Shown in pieces: positions 1 through 18,694 of a stretch of 64,000 bases of DNA. Position 1 is the stretch's first letter. Every line of letters starts with the position of its first letter. Source of the DNA: Isoetes taiwanensis (Eukaryota > Streptophyta > Lycopodiopsida > Isoetales > Isoetaceae); assembly GCA_021234155.1 (NCBI GenBank), contig JAJEKV010000084.1:3879449-3943448 (forward strand), in the 5' to 3' direction. The translations under genes and the position numbers were made by a program. The notes beneath the pieces are model-generated. The model saw only the letters and a program-made list of their open reading frames with translations. It did not search any database and was not told where the DNA came from.

Positions 1-215
1 AATCTGTACGTGTTTATAAAAAAGAAGACACTTCCATGTTTTAGCCCAACTTTTAGGCAGCAAATTTTGTGACTTTTCAGTAGTGCTATCCCATAGGCAG
101 ATTACATCATCAAAAGTACCTATGATGAGATATTGGTAACGCAAATTTTATTCCAACAAAGAATGATTGCTGATGTTACAACACAAAAAAAGTGGAACTA
201 ATAACATGAAGAATA
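1..215 (-). other. 3' flank / 3' UTR of the copine gene
   Basis: Non-coding stretch directly downstream (minus sense) of the copine stop codon at 216-218. It is AT-rich, as expected for a plant 3' UTR and polyadenylation region. No other gene is visible. Confidence 0.5.
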
Positions 216-6833
<6,618 letters not shown>

Positions 6834-7635
6834 TTTGTTTACAATCTCTGCATCTCACACGGTGCAAAATAATCTTTGGTTGCTCTTCTTGACCACTGGA
6901 CAGAGAAAGTAAGGACTTTACAATATGGACGTGATTGTTCTCAAACAGAACTTTGCAAAAGAGCATTCTAGATTATGTCTTAATGTCTTTTTGAACATCG
7001 TTATATAGCAATCAATATAAGACTACATGCAAAGCTCTTGTAAAATGATCTCCCACATGACAATAAAAACAAATGAGAACATAGACTAGATTGGATGTTA
7101 TGATTTTATGGACAAACAAACCAGATCCCGAGTTTGTTTATTATGTGCTTCCAGGACAAAAGGATCTTCTGCTTTTAGGATTGAATCTTCCAAAAAAATC
7201 TAGCCATAAGTAAGAGTTACATTCAAAATGCAATGCAGATTCTCAGAGCTATTAGAGCCCAGAAGTCTTCATGGCATCGTGCAAAATCCTTGTTTACTTT
7301 ATGCATTGATATGGTGATTAAAGTAAAAAAAGCAAACCGTTTAGTATAAATTGATACTCACCAGATTTGAAAATGGCAGCTAATGCAGCAATAGCTAAGG
7401 CGATTCAATTCGACTTAAGTGATGCCTAGCGGTTCCACAGATGCGGACGCTGTTGTCGTCCAGTTATCGTGAAGCCACATGCACTGCACACTCATGTCTG
7501 AAAAAGTCCCAACTAAATGCCTAAAAAAAATAGAATATGAACAGACCCTCTACATATCTCTCTCTTTATATATTTTATACCTTCTCATTAAAACAGTGTC
7601 CGATTTCTGTTCTCGTTTATTTTCTTTGAAAATTA
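6834..7635. other. 5' flank of the copine gene
   Basis: Upstream region of the minus-strand copine start. It should contain its promoter and 5' UTR, but no TATA box or start site can be assigned with confidence. No coding sequence recognised. Confidence 0.4.
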
Positions 7636-7651
7636 TTAAAACATGACACTT

Positions 7652-8036
7652 AGGGTGATTTTCTACTATAGTCATAAAATACGACTGTCACATTGAGATA
7701 TGATAATAAGACATATAAAGTTGAAGTTGTTTTTCCACTATATGGTGTCATAAAATAAGACGCCATCAAAAGCTAGTGGAAAACTATAAAAAAATAAGAC
7801 ATGTCTTATTTTAATGATATTTTTAACATATGTGACATGTCTTAATTTCATACCAGGGGAAATCCCCCGGTATAAAATAAGACTCCATTCCCCTTAAAAG
7901 GAGGAACCGAACCTACCCAAACCTAAATGAGACATGTCTTATTTTTAATAGTAGAAAGTCATTTTTTTCTTATTTGCTTATGTGGCCCAATGAAAATAAC
8001 TAAAATATGAGACACCACTCTAGTGGAAAATCACCC
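7652..8036. mobile_element. MITE-like TIR element with a long flanking direct repeat
   Basis: A 385-bp AT-rich element. Its left end AGGGTGATTTTCTACTATAG and the reverse complement of its right end (AGGGTGATTTTCCACTAGAG) match at 18 of 20 positions. The interior has repeated AGACATGTCTTAT palindromic motifs and no coding capacity. It is flanked on both sides by TTAAAACATGACACTT (7636-7651 and 8037-8052). The inner TTA at each junction would suit a PIF/Harbinger MITE, but a 16-bp flanking repeat is much longer than any TIR transposon normally makes. Confidence 0.75.
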
Positions 8037-8052
8037 TTAAAACATGACACTT

Positions 8053-9850
8053 GTGCACTCATTGATTGCAGGGCATTTATGGCGGCCATTAATACACTCG
8101 AATATTTCATGAGTCGTGACGTTGACATTGGATTTGATGCTGAGCCAACTGGATTGTTTGAGGGGGTCACAGAGAACCAATCCGGCAGAAAAATGAAGCT
8201 CTTCAAAGATCTAAAAGCACTTCCAATGCAAACGCTGCCATAGCTACTCCGGCGGGAGTTTAAATTAGACCCTCAATGTGGTTGCAAGGCTCCTCTGATC
8301 TTTGCAATCTTTGTGGGCATTTTGTTCAGAGATTATATTGACCCTGTTACAAAATTAGAAGCCAAAATAGAGCCTCCAGAACAGAGATGGAAGGACAAAA
8401 ACAGAACGGCCTTGTGTGCTACGGATTATTTTTTGTAGTAGGAGTCCATGACTTTCTTCAGGGACATGGAGCGTTTGATCAACTAAGTTTAATTCATTTG
8501 AAGTCTAGTGCCATACACAGAGAGACAATCCAAAATCTGGTTTTTTTTTTTGCCCCCTTTTTTTTCTCACGGCGTGCTGGATTAGCTTCGCGATATAGCT
8601 ACAGATGATCTATGTTTCAGCTTATCTTATTTTTCCATCTGACTATGGCATTGCACAGATCAAAAAATTAATTTAATTTAATTTATGTCTATTGCTCACT
8701 TGGGCCTTGAGAGACCATGGAGCACATGAAACTTAGTTTTACAACTTTAGTATTAAGGAACGGTGTGCATCCACTGCCCTTATGTATGATCCCAATAACA
8801 TTGGTGGCACAGATAATAAAGAATAAAAATCGGCCACTTGGATGCCAAAGCTATTTCTAATATGTACATATTCAGGGCCATTCTTTTCTGTTGTAGATTG
8901 CATTTGACAATCTTTTGATGCTACACAGATCAAAATGGCCATTGTTTTATGTTATTGGTTGCATTTGCCAATAATGTCCAGCATTTTTCTCATCAGTATT
9001 AGATATCAATAGAGTCCTCTGTTTTGAAGAACCGAGTGGTTGGGCCCTTCCGGATTTGTCTTTGGCAATGAGTTGAAATATGAGAGCAGAGGGGTTCTTG
9101 ATCAAAATATGAGGTCAGAGGGGTTTCTGATCAAGATCTTCTGGGGCATCACCCTTTGCTTTTACGATGGGTCCAAATTCTCTATTTTTGAATAACAGAA
9201 AAACTCTTCACCCGAATGCTCAACTTATCGTTTTTAGTTTCTCCTCGAAATTTTTTCCATGGCATTATCTTTTAAGGCTCTCCTCAAATGCAAATGATTG
9301 CACTACGATATCAGAATTGCATATTTGGCCTAGCCAAACCACCTCTGGCACAAACCGCACCAAGGCTTCTATTTCTTTTCTTTTTTTTTTCTTGGTATCA
9401 ATTTCTACAAAAACAACCTTTTTTTTTTAATACCTAACGAGCCATTAGAATTTTTCATAACCTATTAATATATTAACTCTTGTCGCATTGTTTGAGATGC
9501 GTGTAATAAAGCTGCATAGTGTAGTCTTATTTTTTCTAGCTTCAGCCAGGCTAATACGTAGCACATTGGCCATCTTGTGGGCTCAACACGAAAGTCGTAT
9601 GCTTTACGTTCAATCCAGATGAAGTTTAAGTTTTATTTATTGAACGCTATGACAATTGTTGCTCCAAATGGCATCAAGACTTTGAGCCACACATCTGGAT
9701 AATTTTTTGGGGAGAGTTGCTTCTCTTGTGGTCACATCGCATAAATCATATTCCATTTTCCCTGGGACAAAGCAAGAAGCAAAGTGCCCTTGAAGCACAA
9801 TTTCATTATAATGGGAAAATTTTTAGTAAACTGGAATTTTTTTATTATGG
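8053..9850. other. no gene recognised
   Basis: AT-rich intergenic sequence with short T-runs (around 8539-8570, 9381-9390, 9419-9428). The short open stretch at 8046-8243 has no recognisable homology and no clear splice signals. Confidence 0.5.
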
Positions 9851-9854
9851 GGGT

Positions 9855-10135
9855 TGTATAGACCTTATGCAGGGGTTGTATACACGTGTACAGTACCCTG
9901 TATCATAGACCTTATGCAGGGGTTGTATACACGTGCAGTACCCCTATATCATACATATGTTGTGTACACCATGAAATATTTAGAAAACATATTTACTCGG
10001 TATCATACACCTTCTGCATGTGTTAGGTACACAGGTATGACACCCATGTATCATACATATATTTTTAAGATACATGAATAGATTTATAGACCTTCTGCAG
10101 GTGAGTAGTACACATGTATCATACATATGTTTGTA
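9855..10135. repeat. degenerate ~50-bp tandem repeat
   Basis: Four to five diverged repeats built around ATAGACCTTATGCAGG, TGTATACACGTG and TATCATACATATG. The first two (from about 9857 and 9906) are nearly identical with a period near 49 bp; the later ones are degenerate and interrupted. Confidence 0.7.
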
Positions 10136-10350
10136 GCATACAAGCCTCAACCAGTCTTACATCCTTCTTTGGCAACTGAATAAATGCACCTACTGCTTCG
10201 CCAATGTTATCTGCACCCCAGCATATGATTGGAAGTTCAATAGATGGCACCACAGATTTCGTGATCTCTGTTGCTACATTCAATGGATCAACATCCTTGC
10301 CATGAAGGGTGGCTCTCTTTACCCCAAATGGCATGTATAATTTCCCTCGT
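10119..10350 (-). pseudogene. CACTA/En-Spm-like ORF fragment (DUF8039-like)
   Basis: Read on the minus strand, a short open stretch contains KLYMPFGVKRATLHGKD, then VVPSIELPII and IGEAVGAFIQLPKKDV. This order (Gly-Lys-Leu-Tyr strand, small-residue loop, a beta strand ending in LP, then a T/I-x-EAVGxFIxWP-like end) resembles the C-terminal domain that follows the transposase region in many plant CACTA-associated proteins. It is cut off upstream by the minisatellite at 10320 and ends at a stop at 10119. Only about 75 residues remain, so it is non-functional. The family call rests on recalled pattern similarity and needs a profile search. Confidence 0.4.
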
Positions 10351-10950
10351 TGGCGCTCCCCAAATGGCTCCATGGGGGGTGCCCCCGGGGGTATACCTGC
10401 CCCCCTCCCCCTCCCCCTCCCCCTCCAACCTCCCATTTGGGGGGTATACCTACTCCCCCTGGCAACCAACCGAAATGGGGGTATACCTGCCCCCCAGCAC
10501 CCCCCAAATGGTGCCATTTGGGGGGTATACCTACCCCCAAAAAAAATTTAAAAAAAAATAAAAAAAATAAAAAATAAAAAATTTTGGCGGATGTAAATGG
10601 CGCCATGGCGCCATTTGCATCATGGCGCCATTTGCATCCTCAAGGTGCCATGTGGGGGTATACCTGCCCCCCATGGCACCCCCAAATGGCTTTGAGGGGT
10701 ATACCTACCCCCTCTGGCACCCCCCAAATGGCACCCCAAATGGCTCCATAGCGCCATTTGGGGGGTATACCTACCCCCTCTGGCACCCTCCAAATGGCGC
10801 CATTTGGGTGGTATACCTGCCCCTGGCACCCCCCAAATGGCGCCATTTGGGTGGTATACCTGCCGCCTGGCACCCCCCAAATGGCGCCATGAAGCCATTT
10901 GAGGGCTCCAAATGGCGCCCCAAATGGCTCCATTTGGAGGTATACATGTG
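10320..10950. repeat. GC-rich palindromic minisatellite with GGTATACC cores
   Basis: About ten repeats alternate two self-complementary cores: GGTATACC set in G/C runs (near 10389, 10441, 10479, 10520, 10653, 10697, 10760, 10810, 10851 and 10938) and AAATGGCGCCATTT. Spacing is about 40-60 bp. An A-rich block (about 10538-10582) interrupts the array. Open frames across it on both strands are by-products of the repeat. Confidence 0.85.
10593..10620. repeat. long palindrome bridging the two minisatellite arrays
   Basis: A near-perfect palindrome centred on ATGGCGCCATGGCGCCAT. The same core recurs five times at 11.9-12.35 kb, which ties the left (10.3-10.95 kb) and right (11.9-12.4 kb) arrays to one repeat family. 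Confidence 0.8.
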
Positions 10951-11274
10951 ATGAATGGCTCTAACAAAAAGACGATGCATATAGAAAGACTTACCTGGGT
11001 ATGGTGGTCACCATTTTGGTGTGAAAACTATTGGCGACTGGAGTATATGGATCTTGTAAGAATATTGCAAATACCTCAAAAAGAAGCGCCAAAAACCCCC
11101 GGGCAAACAAAATAATGTTACCTGAAAATAAATGACTGCAAGAAGCCGCCTAGAAGTGCCGATCGGTATGGAACCATCGAAGATCTTGCATCCGCCTATA
11201 GAAGGATCTATACAAGCGCCTAAAGAAATGATATGTCGAGCAGCAACAACAAATTTGGGATTTTAAATTTTGAA

Positions 11275-11350
11275 TTTCAAATTTGGGCGGGCGGAGGGCT
11301 TTCAAATTTGGGCGGGCGGAGGGTTTTCAAATTTGGGCGGGCATTTTTAA
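11275..11350. repeat. three copies of a 25-bp G-rich repeat
   Basis: TTTCAAATTTGGGCGGGCGG repeats with a 25-bp period starting at 11275, 11300 and 11325; the third copy is truncated. A C-rich degenerate counterpart (TTTAAATTTACGCCCGCC) follows, so the stretch could fold back on itself. Confidence 0.8.
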
Positions 11351-11379
11351 ATTTACGCCCGCCTTCCACGAGCTTCGCC

Positions 11380-11690
11380 ATACCCACCCGCCAGCGCCAC
11401 CTACATCCCTTTGCTTCCGCCCACTTCGCAATTTGCCGGCGCCGACTTCGCGCTGCCGGTAGCTGCTACTAGATGGCCTATTGGACTTAGCGACAGCGCC
11501 TGCTGCTAGATTGCCTAGCGCCGCCTACATCTCGCCTGCTTCCCCACCTGCGACCCCCCGCCAACTTCGGTTTGCCGGCCGGCGCTTCTTTGCTAGATGG
11601 CCCATTGGACCTAGCGCCAATGCCAGCGCCTGCAGCTAGATGGCCTAGCGCCTAGTGCCAGTGCCAGCGCCACCGCTTAGCGCCTTTGTT
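11380..11690. repeat. GC-rich degenerate repeats (CTAGATGGCC / TAGCGCC)
   Basis: Repeated short blocks such as GCTAGATGGCC, ATTGGACCTAGCGCC and TGCCAGCGCC. The region is clearly richer in GC than its surroundings. No coding sequence recognised. Confidence 0.6.
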
Positions 11691-11884
11691 TTCATCACTC
11701 TAGACACTAAAGATATCAAGAATCATGAAGGCAAGTCTCTAAGGCAAAGGTAGGTCTTCTTTTACTTGATTTTTTAGTTTTCCTAGTCAAATAGCACCAG
11801 TTTCTTGAATATATGTTTGCTTGATGCATATTGAGGATGCAAATGGCATGCATCCTTAGCATGGTCTGCTTTACTAAATGCATG

Positions 11885-12365
11885 TTGAGGAATGCAAATG
11901 GCGCCATGGCACCATTTGCATTCACCACCATGCATTTGGTCCAGATGCTATATCAAATGCATGCTGTGGATGCCTCATCATGTTTGGAAATGGCACCTTG
12001 AGGATGCAAATGGCGCTATGGCGCCATTTGCACCCGCAACACCAAAAAAACTTTCCAATTTTTTTTTTTTTTTTTTTTAAAGGGTGCTGCGGGTGCAAAT
12101 GGCGCCATGGCGCCATTTGCACTCTCAATGTGCCATTTTCAACCATGCTGAGGATGCAAATGGCATCCTTCGCATGCTTAAGAATGGCACCTTGAGGGTG
12201 CAAATGGCGCCATGGCGCCATTTGCACCCCCAACACCTTTTTTTTTTTTTGCTTTGGGGGTGCAAATGGCACCATGTTGCATCCTCAAGGTGCCATTTCC
12301 AAGCATGCTGAGGATGCAAATGGCTCCATGGCGCCATTTGCATTCACTAGCATGCAAAAAAATAT
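11885..12365. repeat. array of 26-28-bp palindromes (AAATGGCGCCAT family)
   Basis: Five palindromes of the form TGCAAATGG-CGCCATGG-CGCCATTTGCA at 11893-11920, 12005-12032, 12094-12121, 12199-12226 and 12315-12342. They are joined by TGAGGATG / CATCCTCAAGGTGCCATT spacers that are themselves inverted copies of each other, plus T-rich blocks (12060-12078, 12238-12250). The arms would form cruciforms or hairpins. Confidence 0.85.
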
Positions 12366-12370
12366 GTTGA

Positions 12371-14175
12371 GGATGCATTCACCAGCATGCATTTGGTCTG
12401 CTATAGCAAATGCACGTTCAGGTATGCCAGGAGATTTGCTGTGGAGTCACCTTCGTCCAGCTTGGTACCACTGAAGATTTTAGTCACGATGATTCAAAAT
12501 GCGGCTTACAACTTTGACGAAGAGGCATTTAGTGGGGCAGGATTTGACCTTCTTATGAATGTTGGCAAAGAAAAGCATGATCCTACTAATGGCGTTGATT
12601 CAATTCAAAGAACAAATTTAAGTAATTTAGCTTCATAAACAAATTTTCTTGATGTGTAAATTTGTCAATTTCAGAAGCTAATGATGCCCTTTTTCGTGTA
12701 AAATAGGTAAAACTTGCTAACTTAAGTTGCAGTATTTTTTTTTTTATTGTTTCCCCGATATTAATGGCGTGCCAATAAATGGCACTTTAGATGCATTTTT
12801 TTTGCTAAATGGCGCTATAATTGCTCAAAAAATCGTCATAAAATGGACTAAAAAGGATTTTCATCCCTAATTGGAATCACGAAATTTCTCATTTTAATGA
12901 AATTGTGCTACTTGCCTTTGAGAAATATTAGGTATTTTATTACAAATGCAAGGGAGTGGCATGATGGTGCTATTAAAGCAAATAGATTAGAGCAAATAGA
13001 TGAGGTGCATAGATTGTTGGGTTTTTTGCCAAGTCAGCCCTTCCCCGGGCGCCTACCTGAGGTGCCGGGAATTCATGTGTATATGTATATTTGTACAGCT
13101 GCCAACAGGCTTGTTGCTGCGACGGTTTTTCCCTCCTAAGGGGGGGGGGGTTTTAATCTGGGTAACAACGGGCTTGCTGCACCCATGTAATTTGGGTCCC
13201 ATAGGCCGATTGGCCTCCGCGGACGATAAAAGAACCTTCCTTCCTTCCAAAAGGGTCTATTACAACAAGACACATTAAGTTAATCAATAAATTCAGATAA
13301 AATTCTTAAGTTTTTAGCATGGCATGGCATAAGTGTGGGATATAAGCCTATGAGATTGGATGTTAATGCTGGGTCTAAAAACCCAAAGGTGTAGAACTAA
13401 AGAAATGTTCGCAATGGCCTTGGCAAAAGCATTGCAGCCTAAGCCACAAGCCCTGCAAATGGACAATCCAATTTAGCCAACCATTTTGGCACGACAATCC
13501 AGCCTCTTCCATATCTTCTTTTGAATTTGATTATAAAGATGTCCTTTAATTTGATTTACTTTGGCCCCATGGGTCGTTTGGAGCTTTCAAGAGAACACAT
13601 GTTCAAAGAATTCACTTTTCATCATTTCCATGAATTATGAATTATTCTCATTTATCATATTTTTTCTTCATCAACTTAATAAACTTACAACCTAATAAAC
13701 TTACGATGAGTTGGATAAATACCAAGATTGTTGAGTAGTGCTTGCTTGGCTTAAACTACTTTGGTTTCTACTGATGCCAGTACAAGCATCACACAAAATC
13801 CATCCCTATAAGCAAGTTATGACACATAATTTATCGTGATAGCCTTGATACGAATCCACCCTATAAGTAGAAAAAGAGAAATGTCCGCGGCGGCCTTGGC
13901 CGCTGTGACAAATTTCTTGACGAATTTCACGACATATCCTTGATTTTCATAAATTTTTGTAATGCCTTTGGTTAACATATTTGGCTCTGTATAATTTTGT
14001 ATATCATTAAATGCCCTTGTATTTTACATATTTCATATAAAGCCCTTCAGAATGGATGTATTTTTAGGGCAAGAATTTGACATCAGCAGTTTTCGTTTTT
14101 GAATAAAAAATAGAGCAAAGATTTAGACGTTCTAACCTGATGGAATCCCAGTGGAAAACCTAACTGGACCTCACG
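12371..14175. other. no gene recognised
   Basis: Mixed intergenic DNA with a G-run at 13141-13150. Two short open stretches on the plus strand (about 12490-12638 and 12897-13080) look like decayed coding DNA but match no family I recognise. Confidence 0.45.
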
Positions 14176-14192
14176 TGCTTGAATTCGTTCTT
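14176..14192. repeat. LINE target-site duplication, 3' side of element
   Basis: TGCTTGAATTCGTTCTT, identical to 18701-18717. It abuts the poly-T (poly-A on the minus strand) that ends the LINE. Confidence 0.95.
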
Positions 14193-14387
14193 TTTTTTTT
14201 TTTTTTTGAAGAACTGTGTCATCAATATATTAAAAAAATGGTAATGTTACAAAGCAAGTGAGGAGGAATGAGAACTGCCCCAAAGAGACAACGATACCTC
14301 GACACTCCACAACAAACTCACAGAAAAACTGCAACTCTACTACTGTACAAACCGACCATCACCATCTACAACACCCAAGAAGTCCCG

Positions 14388-17300
14388 TCAAATGGCAAAC
14401 TTCCGCTCTACTAATCCCGGGAACACCAGAAAGCTTTGAAATAGCTTGTACCTAAGTCGAGGAATCAAGGAGGCTGCAGGCTGCTGAATCCCCTGAAAGA
14501 TCCACAACCGTCGCCGCTTCCAAATCAGCCACACCAACCAAGCCACGCACAGATGCAAGGCTTGCTGCCGCAAGAGCGGCCAAGCACCAGGATACACATG
14601 AAGCAGCAACTGCTGGCTAGTCAATCTCATATGAAACAGAGCCCTGACCCAATCCTAGGCAGCTGCAAGTGAGGGCATAAAACCAGACAATGTTCCACAG
14701 TCTCACGATGAAGGCCACAACAAGGGTAGAGATGGCTCACACCCGGCCTAAACTGACTCACAAGGGCATTCACCCTTGATACAGTGGTGCACCACCTGCC
14801 ACAGAAGCACCCTAACCTTCGGTGGAGCAAGTGAGCTCCATGTCCACGTCCAAACCGAGCGCCATCGAGAACCCAGAAGCTGCAGAGACCACTTGCCTGA
14901 AGGGGGCAGAGTGTCATGAATAGCCAGCACCCAGTAACAAGACCGCACAAAACAAAAAGACACAACATCCAGATGAACCTTCCAAACCTGCACTACCACA
15001 TCATCCTGAGGGACTATAGGTATGTGTAGCGGAATACTCCTTACCACTTATTCCCAGATAGCCCGGTCACTCCCCCTCAGGCGAAAGTGAGCTCGAAAGA
15101 ACTCCCACGAAGCTAGCTGACCACCCCAATACCAATCCTCCAAGGTGAGCACAGCAGCTCGCATCCAACGGGCCTGCGTCCGAGCATGCACAGTGGCAGC
15201 CAAGGGCAAGTGCGCAGGGGATAGAGGAACCCACAAGAAAGGATAAGAGTGGTGATAAACTGAGGCATAATCTAGCTGGAAGAGCACACGCACATGATCC
15301 CAAGCCCGCAACATCCCCTGAGAAAAGGGGATGCATAGAAAGGCTGGAGACCATACAACAGTGCCCAGGACAAGTCCACATGCACAAACGGCTTCCCAAA
15401 CGCCACACAATAGCGAAAAGACTGCAACAACAGCGCCGCACCAGGAGAAGATGCTCCATCCTGCAGAGTGTTCCAAACAAACTTGGAGACCAACACCTTA
15501 CTATGTAGTGCCAAATCCAGAATGGCCAAGCCCCCATCCTCCCGGGGGCGGAGATACTTCCACCAAGCCACTTTAATAACCGCCCCTTCATCATCCCTGC
15601 CCCACACAAAATTTCGAACAATTTTATCCAAAGCCTGTATCTTACCCTCAGGAGCTAACATCGCAGATGATGTATACACATGAGTGCTACAAAGTACTGA
15701 CTTGGCAAGAGTGATCCTACCTGCCATGGACAACTTGCTACCCTTCCACCAATTGAGGTGCTTCTGCAACCCCTGCAAAATCTCATCCCACACCCTCCCC
15801 ATGGAAACATCCCCTCCAAAGGGAATACCCAATAGCTTAGTACACACATTACCTGGAAGCACCTTCCAAGGGAGTAGAGCCAAATAAGGGGAGGCGGAGT
15901 CAGCTGGGCCCATAATGACGGAGCATTTACCCCAATTCAGAAGAATGCCCGAGGCCAAGGAGAAAGTATCCAGCAAACCCTTCACATTCCGCAAATTCCT
16001 CTCTTCTGCCACCAAGAAGAGGAAAGTGTCATCGGCGAACCGGTTAATAATCTGGCGGCTACCATCCCGCATCCAAGCCCATCCACTACCCCCCTCCTCC
16101 ACCGCAGCCAAAAACAATCGGGACAAGGCCTCCGCCACAATCGTAAACAAAAAAGCGGGCCAAAGGGCACCCCCGACGCACCCTCTCGCCTAAAAGAAAA
16201 AGGCGGAGGGTTCACCCTGGCACACCACCGTAGCCCGTGCTGACCTATGCAGCTTCATGACTGTCTCTGTAAAGCGAGGACTACAGCCCAACGCTAACAT
16301 CATGGCAGACAAGAACTCCCAACGGACACTATCGTAAGCTTTGGCAAAGTCAAGCTTAAGATAGGCAATGCCTTTAACCTCGTTCTCTGGACCAATAAAG
16401 GCCCTCATAAGGCTGCGGCAACATTAGTCAAAATGTTCCTCCCAGAACAAACCCGCATCGCACCGCACTAATGGAAGAAGTCAACACCGCTTCAACTTCT
16501 GCCGGGGGCTTTCGCAATAATCTTGTACACAGAGGGACAACAAGGAGATAGGCCTCCAATCATTAATGGTAGAAGGTCGCTTAATCTTAGGAATCAAGGA
16601 AATGCATGCGGTATTCAAGATCCTATCCATTTGAGAAGACTACAAAGAACTCAAGATACACACGGTACACGGACTCACTAGCCCACTCCCAATAAGTCTG
16701 AAAGAACTCCACAGGGATGCCATCCAGCCCAGGAGATTTATCCTTGGCCATATATGGTTTAACAGCCCCCAAAACAAGCTCTTGCGTCTCCTGCTCATAG
16801 GGAAGAGTGCGTTGTGCAAAAAACCCTGAGAAATGAGCATGCACATACCTCTGCAAATCAGCAGGATCCTCCAAAGTCCGGCCATCGAGGCAAAGCAAGG
16901 GGCGCCATAGATGCTTGCATATTGCACGCCTAGCTGCTCAAGAAACACCGACGAACTTGTGTCCCCCTCCTTCAACCAGGTAAGGGCCGCCTTTACACGC
17001 GCCTCCTTCACTTTAACCTGCTCCAGAGCAACAATATGCTGCAACACTGCATTCTCCCTAATGCCATCAGAAGGTTGCGCCCGAATCTTCTCCAACTCTT
17101 GATAGGAACCATGCAACTCCTGCCGCTCCTGCTGCACACGCTGCCTACCAAAGACCTTGGCAAAACGCTTCACCCTGGCCAACGCAGTCACCATACCAGA
17201 CATACCCTTCAGAGATGAAAAGTATCAAGCCACAACTCCTGGCACTGGGCCGAGAAATCCGCATCAGCCAGAAGCCGGATGTTCAAACGGAACACCATCC

Positions 17301-17645
17301 TAGAGGGCCGAGAGGCAACCACACCCTGACTAGACAAAACCTGAGGGTAATGATCAGAAATGGAGGTAGATAGAATGTTACTCCAGCACAAAGAGGGCAC
17401 ACCATCCAGTGCGCATGGGGAAGCATAGCACCGGTCATGCCTAGCATACGCCCGGCCCGCACCAATCTGCCTATTACAATAGGTGAAAGACAAGTCCCTA
17501 GGGACCTCAACCAAGGCCAAATCCTGCAACAAACGAGACCACTGGTCCCTCTCAAACCCATGCACAACCTGGGTTCCAGAACCAGAGCGATTCTCTACTC
17601 GCTTTACCATATTGAAGTCCGCAGAGCAACACAGATCTTGGGGAC
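14388..17645 (-). pseudogene. LINE ORF2 remnant (endonuclease end, RT, zf-RVT)
   Basis: Pieces in order on the minus strand. The endonuclease C-terminal half starts with DFNMVKRVENRSGSG and includes a degenerate SDHYPQVL block (17645-17209). The RT thumb approach KDKSPGLDGIPVEFFQ lies near 16725. RT motif A is LKLDFAKAYDSVRWEFL (near 16350) and motif C is FADD with LASGILLNWGKCS after it (16060-15920). A region with LSMAGRITLAKSVL and NFVWG follows near 15720-15600. Zinc-knuckle residues C-CC-H-C (YPCCGLHRETVEHCLVLCP) lie near 14700. At least four frame changes separate these pieces, so no full protein can be made. The element would encode target cleavage and reverse transcription if intact. 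Confidence 0.88.
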
Positions 17646-18694
17646 CTGCACAATAGAATGAGCCAAATATACACCCAGGCCATTAGCCATAGAAACCAAG
17701 AAATCAGGCACCATCAGATCAGGAGGAAGATCCTGAATCTGGAACCAACATGGGATTTTAACCATTGTCAAAGAACTGGTGGACATTGCCGGAGTATAAT
17801 ACTGATACAACACATATGATTCACCCAAAGTATCCACCCTCCGACTAACCAATTGCCCACGGAAGACAGCCTCAAACATGATTATGAAGAAATTATTTGG
17901 TAGGAATTTCAAGGACTGATGCCTGGGCAAACCAATCCGCCTCAGATGTCCGGCAAGCCAAGAGCTAAACCTCCTCGTGCCCAATATGTAACCCGTGAAG
18001 TAGCCTAATATCGCAAATGAAACTAGATTCTCAATGGTCTGAACATGCCTGGTATGATCAATATCTATCCATGGAGTCTCTGGAAGAGCTGCCTGCAGGT
18101 CAACAGAGTGATGATCCTCCACAAATTTCAGAGCCTCTTGAACATGGGCAGTCCTACACTCCGGAGCCTTGCTCTTGATCCAATCTGAAAATCCCGGCCG
18201 AGTGATGCGAGCAACAATGTCATTGCTCCGCCAGGCCGGGCACACAGGAGTTGGAGCTGTCGCCCTGGCACCATGAGAGGTATCCAGGGGCACCCCAGGA
18301 GGCACATCAGCTACATGCACCCTAGAAGAGGGCGCATCACCAGCAAGTGATCCCTTCCTAAGCACAGGGGAAGAGGGCATCACAGATCCAGTTTCCAAAG
18401 GGGGCATGCTTGATGGAATCAAAAAGTCTCCAAAACACAATCTACTGGGGTCTCAGAATTATATTGAGAGGAAGAGCAATCCACATACCTCTCAACCGAA
18501 GGGGATTCCAAGAGCTCCCTCATCTCTGCCACCAATTGCATGCCACTTCCTACAGCCCGCGCCTCTTCATGCATGCCGAGACCCGCGCCCTTCCCCTTTA
18601 CTGGAGGATTCTTTCTCCTCGCCATCTCCCTTGGCTTCAGCCCCAAGCCATGAGGCTCAATCGATCCCCCATCAGCCTGTCTGGCAGGAGCCAT
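17604..18694 (-). pseudogene. LINE ORF1 remnant (DUF4283-like)
   Basis: ORF1 starts with MAPARQADGGSIEPHG at 18694, six bases inside the element's 5' end. A frameshift near 18430 moves the frame. The rest shows the DUF4283 pattern of plant LINE and retroelement nucleic-acid-binding proteins: RRIGLPRHQSLKFLPNNFFI, then PCWFQIQDLPPDLM and ANGLGVYLAHSI. The zinc-knuckle C-terminus expected after DUF4283 is absent; the sequence passes straight into endonuclease coding DNA. Confidence 0.8.

Noticed and set aside
10119-10980. Many overlapping open frames on both strands rich in Pro, Gly and Trp
   Set aside because: They are translations of the GGTATACC/ATGGCGCCAT minisatellite; only the 10119-10350 part has a non-repeat protein pattern.
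11878-12474. Open frames rich in MQMAPWRHLHPQ on both strands
   Set aside because: By-product of the palindromic repeat; the same peptide appears on both strands because the DNA is self-complementary.
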